A stretch of 64,000 nucleotides of DNA from Mrakia gelida (Eukaryota > Basidiomycota > Tremellomycetes > Cystofilobasidiales > Mrakiaceae): positions 1,426,001 through 1,490,000 of the forward strand of contig BRON01000008.1 in NCBI GenBank assembly GCA_024345305.1, given 5' to 3'. Both the position numbers and the translations under genes were made by a program. Of the stretch, positions 11,003-23,600 are shown in pieces (the stretch's first letter is position 1; each line of letters starts with the position of its first letter). Below the pieces are notes generated by a model, which was not told where the DNA came from, searched no databases, and saw only the letters and a program-made list of their open reading frames with translations.

Positions 11003-14000
11003 CTACGAGTTCTTGAAGAGACGGTACGTAACGAAGCCTCCGATGAAAGCGAAGGCGAGGAGGCATCCGATGATCCCGAAGAACCAGTGAAGTCCTTCGA
11101 TTCCTTCTCCGGGGACGTGGACGTTCTGATCGAGGACAAGAAGACGAGAGGGAAACGAAGATCAGCCCACGCTCGAGCTCGGAAGCGAAAACGAAGAGAG
11201 AGCGAGAACACTCACCATTCCCCAGAGACCGGTGATCAAATTCATGGGACTGAAGGATAAGAGAACGAGAGAGGGGATCAGCGATCGTCGCGATAAACGA
11301 AGGGAAGAGCGGGAGGGAGATGAACGAACATGAGAATCGTTCCGAGAGCGGTCATCCTGCTGAGGACCTCGTTGGTTTGGTTGTTGGCGGAGTTCATGAG
11401 GACCGAGATGGCGGCGAGGTAGTTGGAGTGGGATCGAGAGAGAATCTTCTCGTAGTGATTCAAGTTCTGGGTCATGGTGATGAGATGATCCTGCGAGAGC
11501 GAGAGCGAAGGGGAAGAGGTCGGTCAGCTTGAGCGACAACTTCAGCGAGGAGAAAAAAAAGGACGGACTTGGATATCGGAGAGGTAGAGACCCTGAAGAG
11601 GAGAGAAGGAAGGAGGAAGAGAGGTTAGTCGCGTCGAAATGATGGTTCTCGAAGACGCTTAGAAGATCGAGCTCGTTTATCAACGTACGATGTCACTCCT
11701 GGGAGCTACACTCCAGTTCTCGTTACACCTGATCGGAAAAGAAGAAGGAAGAGGGGGTGAGAGTCAGCAGCTGTTCGAACGAACGAGGTCGAACTCGCAA
11801 CAAAGACGGATCGTTCGAACTCACCTCTTCGCCAATCCCTTGACGACATCGGCCTTATTCCCCATCAACCTCAGCAGCCCCATGACCTTCTTCCTGCATG
11901 TTCCAATCCTGCAGAACCACCAAGCGAAAACGAGGAAGAAGGTCAGCGCTCGTCGCATCTCCATCTTCCGTCGAACGAACAAAGAGAGCCAAACTCACCT
12001 CCTCAACATATCACTCTGTTCCGCCTCGTTGAGAATCAACACCAGCTCATCGATGCTGTCTACCTCGTACTCGATACTCTGAATGAGGGGTCCGAACGCA
12101 TCGGTGATGTCGTCGATGAGAGCGTACGAGATCCAGTCGGACGTGACGGCGATGTAGTCCTTGAGCTGCTTGATTCGACGACGGACGTTTTGAGGGTGAG
12201 GGGTGCCTCGGAAGTGGAACTGAAGAAAGGGAAGGGAATTGGAAACGAGAGAGGAAGAGGAGAAAAGAAGGAAGGGGAGGGGGTCAGGACGCGTCGAGTT
12301 CGAGCTCGGACTCGAGCGAAGAGCAGCATCGGGGACTGACCGAAAGAGTTCCCTCCCGGAAGACGATGATGTACATGTTGAGCGGCTCGAGATGAGTCTG
12401 AGAGTAGGGGTCCTGGTCGAACGATCGGAAACAGACGAGGTAGTAGTTCCGGAAGAGTTCGATCTTCTCTCGCGTCTCCTCCATTTGGATATCCTCCGTC
12501 GTCAGGGGATGGATGCCGAACACCTGCAGACGAACGAAACGAGGAACGTGTCAGGGATGAGTTTCGCGAGAGAACAAAGCGAATGAAGAAGGGAGGAAAA
12601 ATAAGGAAGACGGGGAGGAAACGGGAAACGCGACTCACCCGACTCAACATCTTCATCTCGTCGTCCGTCGGACAAAGCACATCCAACCACCACGTCGAAG
12701 CCTCCACATCATCCGCCTTCGGCAGCCCATTCCCATTTCCTCCTCCTCCTCCTCCTCCATCCCCACCGTTCACACTCGGCGGCAGCATGTTCCTGTTCCC
12801 CATCGCCCGACTGAGCAAACTCTCCTTCGCACTCGCCATAGGGATCGCCCCTCCTCCTCCTTCGCAGCTCAACGGCGTCGCAGTCCCACTCGAAGGTCCT
12901 CCTCCTCCATTTCCGTTCCCGTTCCCTCCCTGGTGGATGCTCTCCTCGTCGGCAGCACCTCCTCGACCGGTGAAGAGATCCTCGAACGACTGTCCCTCCG
13001 CTGGGAGTTCCGAGAGCGATCTCGCGTGGATGGTTGCTGGGAGGGCGTTGGAGTAGAAGGAGAATCGATAAGGACGGTCTTGGAGGTTCCCGTTGCCGAG
13101 CTGGTGGTTGGGATGGGGAGGGTTGGGTTGAGAGAGGAAGGTGGGTTTGGAGAAGGTGTCGTAGGTGTTTGAGTCACGGGAGGAAGTTGGGAGGAGAGGC
13201 GACGAGGGACCTTTGACGTTGCTGTTTCCTCCTAGGATGGAAGCTCCGGACCCTCCAGTCATGGTGTTCGAACCTCCTCCTCCTCCACCGCCTTCGAAGA
13301 GAGCGAGCTTGCCTTGTCGTCGAGCGTGAGGGTTCGGGTTCGAGTGCGAGAGTTTCCGTTGGCGACGACGAACGAAGGTGTGTTCCGGAGTGGCTGGTTC
13401 TTCTGGAGGAGTGATGGTAGGTGAGACGGGAAGGTTGGAGGTATCGATGAGATTCTCGTCCACGGCTCCTCCGAGAGACTCCCTCTTCGAGAACGACGGC
13501 GACGCTCCGAGTCCTCCTGTTGGTCCTCCTTCGACTCCTGGCGTTCGTCCTCCGACGCCGAGGAGAACCTTCTCGTCCTGAGCCCAGTTCTCCAGCTGCG
13601 AGTAGTCGAAGTAGTTCCGCCCAACGAACCCGCCAGTCATCCCCTGCATCATCGCGTGGCTCACGCCCATCCCAGGACCCATAAGTCCAGCCGTCGAAGC
13701 TCCAATCGACCTCCCGTCCTCGTCCATTCCTCGCATGCTCCCTCCCTCTCGCTCGAGCTCCTCCTGTCGTCGAATGATGTCCTCGCGATCCTCATCGTGG
13801 CCGCTGAGACGACGGAAGACGCTGTCGTGACCTGAGCTTCCTGCTGATCCTCCTCGAACTCTCTCGGCGTAGTCGTCGTGGATGGTAGGTTCGGCGTCGG
13901 ACTCGAGGATCACATCCTCTGAGATGTATCCGGATTGACCTCGAGCGAGCGACATCTCTGCCTCCTCGGTTGCTGAGAGCATGGGGAAGTTTGAGTCGTC

Positions 14001-14834
14001 GAGGTCGGAGGATTGGACTCGTGAACGAGGATGGAGGGCGTGAGGAGAGCGGTGAGCACCATGGGAGGAGGCGTGACGATGGTCTGCAGTGTGAGAGTGG
14101 GAGTGAGAGGAGGAGGTGTTGGATCCGTGGGAGAGGAGTGGTGGTGGATGGAGGGCTGAGGTGTTGAGGTGAGGGAGGATGTTGGGTGAAGCGCCGGAGA
14201 AGGAAGGGTGGACGGTCGAGACGGAACCTGAGCGAGCTCGAGCTGGTATGAATTAAGAGAGGAGACGGAGGAGAAGATAACCAAGTCAGTAAGATACTCA
14301 AAAGTGAAGATCTCCTCCTCAAAGAGGTGGTCGCAAGAAACTCTCATCGAGCTCGCTCCCTTCTATGACGACGGCCTCGCTCCTTCTGCTCAGCTTCTGA
14401 AGACCTTCCTCATCCTCCTCCCCTCTGATTCCTATTTGAGAATCTACCACTGTATCCCTTCCACCACCTCAGCACCCAAGCTTGCCCTCCTCTTGTCCCT
14501 TTCCAGCTATCTTCGACGGCGAACGTGCCTCTCGCCTTCAAATCCAACGTCTCGCTCGCTCCCTGCTCCTCCCCTCCTTCTTCTCCTCAAAGACAAGTCG
14601 TTGGTACTCACACAAGGCCATAGCTGAGTCTAGATCCTGAGCTCTCTGTCTCTCCCGTCTATCCATGTCGTTAGGGTTGAAGGACCTCGAAGGAGAAGCC
14701 ATGGGACCTGCTCCTCTCTCTCCTGAACCTGACGAACCTCCAGGTGAGCTCGAGAGAGGCGGGATAAGAACCGAAGGCTGCTGGAGGAAAGCTCGAGGGC
14801 TCGAGGAAGAATCCGAGTGAGGAGCAGAAGGCAT
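11003..14834 (-). CDS. CorA-family magnesium transporter, Alr1/Mnr2-like
   Basis: Divalent cation channel with a long cytosolic N-terminus. Start ATG 14832-14834 (MPSAPHSDSS). The first exon ends ...SAMAL, and a second exon rich in Ser/His/Pro continues in frame (phase 1) into the large exon with acidic and Gly-rich tracts. The conserved CorA part begins at KMLSRVFGIHPLTTEDI, EKIELFRNYYLVCFRSFD, then helices DYIAVTSDWISYALIDDI and SVLMNSANNQTNEVL. TM1 leads into GLWGMNVHVPGE, the signature Gly-Met-Asn selectivity motif, split by an intron after the Met codon. TM2 is WFFGIIGCLLAFAFIGG, and the end is RLFKNS with TAG 11003-11005. The extended N-terminus and two C-terminal TM helices match fungal Alr1 (plasma membrane) and Mnr2 (vacuole). 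Which of the two cannot be decided. Confidence 0.93.
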
Positions 14835-15309
14835 CCTGAGCGAGCTCCTAGTGGTGAGGAGGAGAAAAGTGCTGGGGGAGAGGAGGGTAACGCTCTAGGA
14901 GCAAGAGAAGGAGAGAGTTGGAGAGAAGGAGGAGCTCGCAAGGAGCGAGAGAGATTCTGCCCAATCGATTGGGAGACCTTCTTGCATCTCGACACCCATC
15001 ATCAAAACACCGACTTCGCTGAACCCTAGCAGAAGATCTTCCTCTGAAGGATCTGCATCTGGACCGTGTTAAAAATGAAGAAGATCTGCTTCATTAATGA
15101 CGACCCTCGTTCGCTCAACACCGTCGTCCCTCCCTCCCCGCCGACATCTCAACTTTTCCCAGACGATCAGCCATCTCCCCAAGCCTCCCTCCTACTTCAA
15201 CTCTCTTGTCCTCGAAGCCTCGCCCCTTCTTGATCCTGAACCAGAATAACCCTCTCTTCTTCACCCTCTTCCAACACGATTTCTCTCCCTCTCTCTCAAA
15301 CTTCGAACG
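14835..15309. other. Divergent intergenic region
   Basis: Shared 5' region between the CorA gene (minus) and the unknown gene starting at 15310 (plus). Carries GA-rich sequence next to the CorA start and CT-rich sequence next to the plus-strand start. A short ATG frame at 15074 is ignored as likely UTR. Confidence 0.4.
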
Positions 15310-16442
15310 ATGCCAGCTTTCCTGCCCGTCTCTCGACCCATCTCCCCTTCCTCTTCCATGACCACAACCAACTCCTCCTGGTCAGCAACAACCAGCGCTC
15401 GAAGTCTCTCTTCAACCTCCAACTCCAGCAGCAAAGGTCCTTCCAGTATCTCCTGGCCTCTCCCTTCAATCGTCTCTGCTCTTCCTGAACCGACGTGGGG
15501 TCTTGGTTCGTTCACCTCTCTCTCTCTCTCTCCCTCTTCCTCCTTTTCTTGATCTTTTCTCGAACCTAAAGCTGACCTCTTCCTTTCTTCCTCGCCTTGG
15601 CTTACGGTCTCACAGGCAACGAATCCCGCTACAAAGCCTGGCCTCCCCACCAGTGGTCCGATTGCGAGGAGACCGTTCGTTCAGCGGAAGCCGCCATCTC
15701 GCTCTTCGCTGTCAGACTCAAAGGGTTGGCGAGTGATAAAGTGAGTGCCACTATCCACATCTCTACTTCTGTCCATCGTCTTTCGTTTTCTTCGCTGGGT
15801 GAGGGAGAGGAGTCGGGTCGAGCAGTCCGGTTTCGAACGACGACCAAGACGCGTCGACAGAGCCTGAAGCTAACTCAACCCGCCTCCTTCGTTCGTTTCA
15901 CGCAGAAACGACAAAACTCGAAACTGGGCCAGCAAGAGAAGAAGAAGATTGTTCAGATCATTCAGGAGAACGAGAGGATCAAGGAGTTGAATGAGCCGTT
16001 TGCGCGTGAGTCGTCCTCTTCTTTCATCGTTGCTCCTCCTCTCGCTTCTTCGTTCGTTTCTCCTCCTCCCCTTCTCCAGTCAACTGATGCTTTTCCACCC
16101 TTCGTCTCTTTCCCTACTCTCGCTCTCGATCCTGATTGGTCGCGTGTCGCTTCATCAGTCTTCATCTCCCTCCGCCGCCACTACTTTACACACGTACGGA
16201 TCCATCTCGCTTATCTTGCTTCACTCGCTCATCTCCACTCCACCCACTCAGACTCCAATCCCTCGACTTCGTCGGTTTCGGTGCACTCCACGAGCGGAGC
16301 GGTCTTGCCTTCTTCGATCCCTGAGGCGAGGATTGTCGCGAGGTTGACGGATTGGGCGAGTTCGTGCGAGGAAAGGGATGAGTTGGAGAGGGTGAGGCAG
16401 GAGAGGAGGAGGGTTGAGGAGGAGGTGATGGTTAGGGAGTAG
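15310..16442 (+). CDS. Uncharacterised helical protein
   Basis: Not recognised. Start ATG 15310. Exons are 15310-15505, 15616-15740, 15906 to about 16010, and about 16153-16442. The first acceptor restores phase 1 (GGT CTT G|GC AAC). The N-terminus is Ser/Thr/Pro-rich (about 65 residues). The middle has an aromatic stretch YKAWPPHQWSDCEETV and basic helices (GQQEKKKIVQIIQENERIKEL). The end has another helical block (FISLRRHYFTHVRIHLAYL) and a charged coiled tail (EERDELERVRQERRRVEEE), stop TAG 16440-16442. The final acceptor is the weakest part: an earlier AG gives an in-frame stop, so TCATCAG was chosen. No catalytic motif, signal peptide or membrane segment. A cytosolic or nuclear scaffold role would be a guess. 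Confidence 0.6.
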
Positions 16443-16709
16443 AAGAGTTGTGCTGGTATGAGGGAAAGAGAGGAGATGGGAGGTGCGGGGTGTACAATAG
16501 TAGAGCTTTCGTTTGGGGTTCGTCTCGTCTTCTTTTGGGTACCCTTGGCTTGTGATTTGTCTACGAGTTCTTGTTTCCAAGTCGGTATCGGTTTTGATGA
16601 GGGGAGAAGGATGAGAACTGTGAGTCAAGAGGAGCGAAAAGAGAACAACGACATCGTCGCAAACGACGCGTCGAGTTCGGCTGAGTCGCTCTTCTTTCTT
16701 GGAGACAAG

Positions 16710-19700
16710 TCAGGAGCATTGAATCCTCCTAATCGAGCATCGAATCGATTCGAAGATAAGTGAATCGTCATCAGCGGCCAGCGCCGACTGAAATCCCTTC
16801 CAATCGCTCTTCCGTCTCGACGCGTCACTCGAACCGACGTCGCTTGGGTCGATGGGGTTGATCTCGGTTCCTGAGGCGGGCGAGAGGGTGAACGAAAGGG
16901 AGTTGAGTCAGTTCTGTGAGTTAATCATTCGAAGTTCAGGAGATAAGCGAAAGAAATGGGTTCGTTCCACCCGACTCACCTCGAAGGTCCCTCACCTCGA
17001 TCCTCCTCTTCTCCTCTTCCCACCTCCGATGCGAATTTCCACCCTCATCCTCCATCATCCAATCTCTCACTTGTCCTTCCACCTCAGGGTCTCCCTCTTC
17101 CTCCCTCATCTCCATCTCCTCGTCGTCGTCCTCCGCCTCCCGCTCAACTTCAGCACGCTCTCCCTCCCCTCCCCCGTCTCGACGAAGGTTCAACATTCCC
17201 TCATACGAGTGATCGAGATCTCCCTGCCAGTACTCGTTCCTTCTCCTCGCGAGAGCTTCGACTCCCAGCAAGCACGACCGAGGGACGTCGAGTAGCGTCG
17301 GTTTCAGCCCGAGGGGGTCGCCTTTTCGTCGTTTCTGGGTCGCGTTTCGGACTGATAGATGTCGAGGGAGGAACGAATCAGATCGAGTCAGCTAAAGAGG
17401 AACGATTTGAATAGAGAACGAGAGAGAGCAAGAAAGGGAATGACACGCTCCATTGCATCTCGCGCATATCGCTCTATCTCGATCCTCGAACAGATGTCCA
17501 TCCGGGAGGGCCTTGAAGTGATCGGATTCGGTGATGGGTCTCCAGGGTTGGGTGTAAAGGTGAGGAGGGGGACGTTTCCAGCCGCAGTTGGAACAGAAGA
17601 GCTGGTCGAGTCGATCGTCGGAGGAGCGAGGAGGGGGAGGAGGGAGATCCGTCGGTCGACGGATGAGGATGAGGAGGGTTTCGGTAAGAGAAGAGTTTGG
17701 GAGAGCAGAGGGAGATGGGGGTGGATGTTGGTTGGAAAATGAAGGTTGAAGGTGCGGAGGAGGAGAGTTGTGAGGAGAGTCGACGCGTCGGTTGACAGAG
17801 GAGGTGTTGTCTCGAGATCTGGGGACAAAACAGGGAACGAGAAACGAGGGTTAGATTCGGCGTTGCTGAAGAAGGATGTACGAGAGTCCGTTAGAGACCA
17901 TCTCCTGCTTACCTGGAAGATCCATCGTCTTCCTTCTCCGCGTCCTCGTCCTCGTCGTCCAGCTCCGTAAGATCGCTATCGTCTGCCTCCTTCGCCTCTT
18001 CCCCCGCTCCCACAACACCCCTTCCTACCTCTACATCCACTGTGAGAGGTATAGGGTTTCCTCTCCTCCCGCCTGCGCCCCGTCCTCGACCTCTTCCTCC
18101 CCGTCCTCGACATCCCCGCCCCTTCCCTCGCACCTGCTTTCCCTCCCTCCTCGTCTCCGCCGGCTCGTGATCCGCGTCCGTTCCATGATGCAGAGCTCGA
18201 GTGTCGGTGAGTTGATGCTCGATGTCCCCCATGTAGTACTTCCTTCTCCAGGCTTTGAGACCTTCGACTCCCACCGCGTACGGTCGACCGATCTCGTGCA
18301 CCGACCATCCTCTCACCGTCTTCTCTGCTTCAGTGACCAGAGCGAGCTCCTCCGAGGTCTTGTTCTTCGTTCTTATCCAGACTGTTGATCGCAAAGAGAA
18401 ACGAAAGATGAGGGGGAAGAGAGGAAAGGTCGCGTCGATTTCGTGAGTCAGTATCGTTGTCGTCGAAAGAGTGTAGCGAAGAGACACATGTAGCGAGGGG
18501 AGAGGAAGCGTTTGAGTGCGAAGGAAAGAAAGATAGGGATATAACGAGAGCGATAGAACCGAACTCTCGAACTCACAGATGGTGAGACAGCCCTCACAAA
18601 CAATACCATGCTTCTCCTCGAAATCCTCCCAGTCTGGTATGCCTTTCCGATACCACACCTCGTTCTCCAGCCTCCCCCAAGTACGACAGTAGTCCATTGG
18701 TCGCCTGCGTCCACAGTTCGAGCAGAACTTCCAGTCCAGAACGTCGTTGAAGGTCCGAGGAGGAGGTGAGCCGGCATCGGCAGGTCTGAGAGATCGTCTT
18801 TTCGTCTTCTTCGCGGGAGTGTTGTCGTCCTCGTCCTCATCGTCTTGAGAGTACTCCCCAGCCGAGGCGGAGGGATCGTCGAAGGAAGGAGGGGGAGGGT
18901 GAAGACGCTGAGCGGCAGCGCGACTCGAACGACGACATCCTGGTTCCGACGGAGCGTTTGATGCTACTTCCGCTGGCGGTGGAGGAGACTGGGCCGAGAG
19001 ATCGGAAGGGGGAGGTACGAGTGGATCTCGGAGTCGAGGAGGAGATCCTGCTGAAGCGTTGGGAGGAGCTTGAGGTTGGTCGACCGCGACGACGGGAGGG
19101 TTGAGTCGCTGCTCCGCTTCTACTGCTGCCATGGCGATACGAACTGCTTCCAAGGCTCGCGAGGGTTGTGGAGGTGGACTGCCAGGTGGTGACGGAGGTG
19201 AGAGGGGGGCTTGTTGCTGGGGAAGAGGGAGAGGAGGAGGTGGAGGAGGCGCGTCGTTGACGTGGACAGGGTTGGGAGTTAGGACGCGATTGTGAACCGG
19301 ACGTGGAGGTGGATCAGGTAAGGCTTGACGCGACGGTGAACGAGAGGGCGCTTTGGGTGCTCCAGAGGAGATTGGTGTGGGAAAGGGAGGTTCAGGGTCG
19401 TTCCGAGGGAGAGGTTGTTCGATGGGAGGTGCGCGAGGGGAAGCTCGTGCTGGCGAGGCTTCGGGCTGAGGACGAGGTGCTGGACGAGGTGAGGTAGATC
19501 GTGCGAAGGGATTTGGACGTCTCGAAGGGGCCGGGAGAGCGGCTGCAGGTGGGCTGACGGGAGGAGGAGGGTCTGGAGGTTCGACGCGTTCTTGATCGAG
19601 GAGATGAGGGGGAAGGAGTTGAGCGGCTGCTGGTACGACTGGAGGTGGTGTGGGTGGACGAGGAGGTGCTGCGTCCGGTACCGATGCAGAAAGTGCGAAG

Positions 19701-20413
19701 GCTGGGGGTGGAGGAGGTGGAGCGGGTTGAGCGGGAGCCGGAGGAGGGGGTGCGACGCGGTTGCGAGGAGCAAGAGGAGGAGGTTGGAGGTTGCGGAAGC
19801 GACGTTCGTTTATCCTCTGCTGTAGGGATTCGTAGAGGGTCCTGGTTGCATCTACCCGAGCCTGCTCCAATATGTCTTCGTTGTCGGCGTAGTAAGCTTG
19901 GACGAGCTCGAGGGAGGGGAGAGGAGGAACCTTGCGAAGGGAAGAGAGGGATTGTGCAGGTCAGCCTTGTGCCAGCAAAGAGGACGATGAAGGGCTGGGG
20001 AACTGACCATTTGGAGATGTATACGTTCCATGGTCGATACATGATCTCTGTTATGGTGGTGATGAAGGAAGAGTTGCTGGAATTGGAGATAGAACTCCAG
20101 GGGAGGCGGGCTGAAGAAGAGAGGGAGGGAACGAGGTCAACTTCGGAAGTCCTCCGACAGGGATGCTGGAAGAAAAAGCTGGAGGCAAAGGACTTACTGT
20201 TGCTGTTGATTCTCAACTACTGCTGGCTCGTATTGAGCTGCGAGATCTGGGTCCTGAGGAGGGCTGGAGAAAAGAAGAGGACGAGTCGAGCGAAGGAGGA
20301 AAACGGTGAGCTCGAGCTCAAAAGGAACGCCTGGTTCGTTCCTCCTTCGTCGAGATCAGAAGAGAGGCTGCTCACCCTTGATCTCCATCGTGATCCCTTC
20401 CTTCGTCCGCCAT
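16710..20413 (-). CDS. Pro-rich protein with two copies of an unrecognised Cys-pair module
   Basis: Start ATG 20411-20413 (MADEGRDHDGDQG), then PPQDPDLAAQYEP, a His/Gln-rich helix (EFYLQFQQLFLHHHH) and LELVQAYYADNEDILEQ. About 300 residues of Pro/Ala/Ser low complexity follow, then an acidic and basic stretch. Module 1 is WKFCSNCGRRRP ... GIVCEGCLTI, and after an intron FWIRTKNKT ... VGVEGLKAWRRKYYMGDIEH. An RG-rich block (GRGRGRGAGGRRG) and an acidic run lead, by a phase-2 intron near 17910, to module 2: QLFCSNCGWKRP ... AICARCNGA, then FRNATQKRR ... LGVEALARRRNEYWQGDLDH. The intron between the CxxC pairs and the VGVE part is at the same position and phase in both modules, so they are true duplicates. 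It could be two tandem genes, but the matching phase favours one. Paired CxxC suggests zinc binding. The last exon and the stop at 16710-16712 are tentative. Confidence 0.65.
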
Positions 20414-20622
20414 GTCAAACACCAAAAAATCTGCTCCCAAAGGGTCGTGACGGTCAGAAACGACTCACGCTTGAGCTTCAACGAACCTCGCTCCTTCGCC
20501 GGCTCCTCCTTCCACCAACCACGTTGTCGCGCTTTTATCCTCTTCTCGTCCAAGCCAACTCCAGCAATCTCTTCCGAAGACTTTCCTCACGATCGATCAC
20601 AACTCACCCAGGTCGGCTCAGC
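20414..20622. promoter_or_regulatory. Short divergent promoter region
   Basis: Only 209 bp separate the start of the Cys-pair-module gene (minus) from the start of DNA polymerase kappa (plus), so the two genes share their upstream region. No TATA element or known factor site stands out. Confidence 0.4.
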
Positions 20623-23600
20623 ATGAGCAACGGTCAACAACAGCCAGCCCAGGCGGCAGCTTCCAGCTCGACGAGCAGTGGAGCTCACCAAGTCTCGAGA
20701 GCTTCCTCCTCCTCCTCCAAAGTTCCATCTTCGACGCCGATATCAGAATCCATGCTGAGAAGGATGGCAGGTCAGAGTGGTAAGCATATCAGTGCTTTGG
20801 ATCGCGTCGCGCGGATGGAAGGAGAGGTCGTTGGAGCGAGGGAGGAAGGAGTTTGAGCTCACGAGCTGACCCTTGCTCCTCCACATCTTCCTTCCTCCTC
20901 TAGTCAACAAAGCTGGACTCAACATCGATCAGAGTGGTGAGTATTCATCTCTTCTCCTCGGTCTGAATGTCTTGCTGGAGAAATGCGGGTGCAAGGGCGA
21001 CGAGCAAGGGAGGGTGGAGGCGTGGGAAGGACCAGACGAGCTCGCGTTGAGCTTCGCTGAATCAACATCCTCTTCGAATCCATCGTTCCGCCCTTCTAGA
21101 AATCAACAAGATCATCGCCGAGGCTTCTAAGGGATCCAAGTTCTACGAGAACGAGAGGGTTAAGGATGAGCAGCTCGGAAGGAAGATCCAGGCGACGCTG
21201 CAGAAGGTTCGTCTCGTCGAAACTCCCTCCCTCCGTCGCATCTCCTTCTCCTCCTCCATCTTCAGTCTCTGGCTCTGATTTTTTTTGAACAATCTTCCCT
21301 GTCAAACAAGCTAACCCGCGCTCGTTTGTTTTCGACCAACAGAGGGACACCCTCCTCCTCAGCGCCGACCTTCCAAAGCTGGAAGCCGAGTGTGACAAGA
21401 TCATCGACCATCTCGAGTCCACCAGAGATCTCAGCAGGACTATCGTTCACGTCGACCTCGACGCCTTTTTTGCTTCCGTCGAAGAGCTCGCAGACCCGTC
21501 GTTGAAGGGGATCGCGTTCGGAGTGGTGAGTCAAAACAACGACGCTCTCTTTCTCTCGCACGCGTCTCCTCTTCGTCTGACCGTGGTATTCCGCGCGTCG
21601 TTTCGCTCGTTCTAGGGTGGTGGTGTCCTCACTACTGCAAGTTACGAGGCTAGGAAGTTCGGAGTCCGTTCTGGAATGGCTGGTGAGTCTTCTGTTCTCT
21701 CTTTCTTTCGTCGCTCGCGAACGATCTCTGATCTCGCCTTCGCCTCTCATTTCACCAGGGTTCGTCGCCAAAAAGCTCTGTCCCCATATCAAGCTCGTCA
21801 AGTCTCACTTTGAAGAGTACAACAAATGGTCTGGGAAGGTCTTCGCCGTCGCTAGACGCTACGACCCGAACTTGGCAAAAGCTGGCTGCGACGAGGGATA
21901 TCTAGTACGTTTCGTTTCCCTTCTTGGGGGTCTCTCTCCTTCGAACGACGCTAACCAACGCGCCCTCTACCTATCCATCTCCTCAGGACATCACCGAGTA
22001 CATGGACGAGCACGACATGAACGCGGAGGACGTCGTTCAGCACTTTCGAGCTGCTTGCGTCGAGGAGACTGGATTGACTGTTTCTGCTGGGTGGGCAACC
22101 TCGTTCCTCGCATCGCATCTGCTTCGAAGTAGTACTTGACCTATCATCTTTGTCGGGTCTGCAGAATCGCTCCCAACAAGGTTCGTCGAGAGGTGCAGCT
22201 CTCGTTTCGTCGCCGCGTCGCTGACTTCTTGGTCTTGCTCTCTTTCCTCACGCAGATGCTCGCCAAGATCTGCTCCGACATCAACAAACCCAACGGACAG
22301 TTCCAGCTCGAGTTCTCTCCTGAGGCAGTCAAGGAGTTCACTCGAGAGCTCAAAATTCGAAAGTCAGTTTTGCTTCTCGAACCGCGTCTTCGATTTGTCC
22401 CCCACTCTCGCTGACCTTCGAGCTCTCTTCCCTCGTTTCTTCGCTCTCAGGGTCCCAGGAATTGGAAAGGTCTCCGAGAGGATTCTCGGGTCGCTAGGTG
22501 TCCTCGTTCGTCTCCCATTTCCCTGGAGTAGACGCGACTCGAAGCTGACCGATCTTCCTCCCTCGTCCCTCTCTTCTCTGCTCCGTCAGACCTGTGGAGA
22601 TATCATCACTCATCGAGGAGTCCTTCATCTTCTTGATTTTGGAGTCACGGATCTTCTTCGATCAGCTCTCGGTTGCTGCTCGAACAACGTCGAGCCTGGG
22701 AAGAGGAGCGACAGGAAGAGTGTTGGAGTCGAGTCGTGAGTTTGCCTCTTGTCTTCCCTCGCCCTTTCGCTCGCTCAACGTTGACGTTCTCGTCCGTTTT
22801 CGCCTCGTCACAGTACCTTCCGAGACATGACCAAGCGAGAAGATCTCGTCAAGAAACTCGAGGAGATCGCCGACGAGCTCACCGAGCATCTCACCAGCCT
22901 TCGATTCGTCGGAAGGACCCTTCAGTTCAAGTACAAGACGCACGAGTACAAGCGTGAGTTTGAACGAACCACCAACACCCTCCTCCGTTTCAGCTCTGAC
23001 TCCTTCGTCTTACCGTTTCGCCAGCCTACACGAGGAACAAGACGATCTCCGGCGAGTTCCGAGGGAAGGAGGAGATCTTTCGCGTTGGCCTGGCGCTGCT
23101 CGAGAAGGAGCTGCCCCTCAGGATCCGACTGATGGGACTCAGGGTTATGAACCTTCGAGATCTCGATTTGGAGAAGAAGGGTGGGTTGGATGGTGTGAGT
23201 GAATCTTCCTCGCCGTCTTTCCTCGTCGCGTCTCAACTCGAAACGAAGCTGATCGCTGACTCTCTCTCTCCCGCCCTCTTATTTTTGACTTGTGCTTCCA
23301 CCAGTTCGTCACTCGCTCCCCGCCGAAAAAGACCAAGACATCAACGAAGCTCAAAGCTCGAGCGAACTCGGAGGATGGGTCGGACAGCCAAAACGCCATC
23401 GCTCTCGAACCGTCGGACGACGAGGGAGGAGACAGCGACGAGGACGGGATGAAGAAGTTCGGAGACGATGCACTGCTTGGAGATGTCCCCGAGGTCGAGG
23501 AGGATGGATCGAGATCTGGGACGCCGGAGAGTGAAGCGGAGGAGGTTGAGCCTCAGACGTGTCCTGTTTGCTCGGTGCGTTCATCTCGACTTTCTCCTCC

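Noticed and set aside
17909..19870. Single open frame of over 650 codons taken as one uninterrupted gene
   Set aside because: It runs through an intron near 18390-18590 and lacks the true start; splice signals and the homologous module place the intron there.
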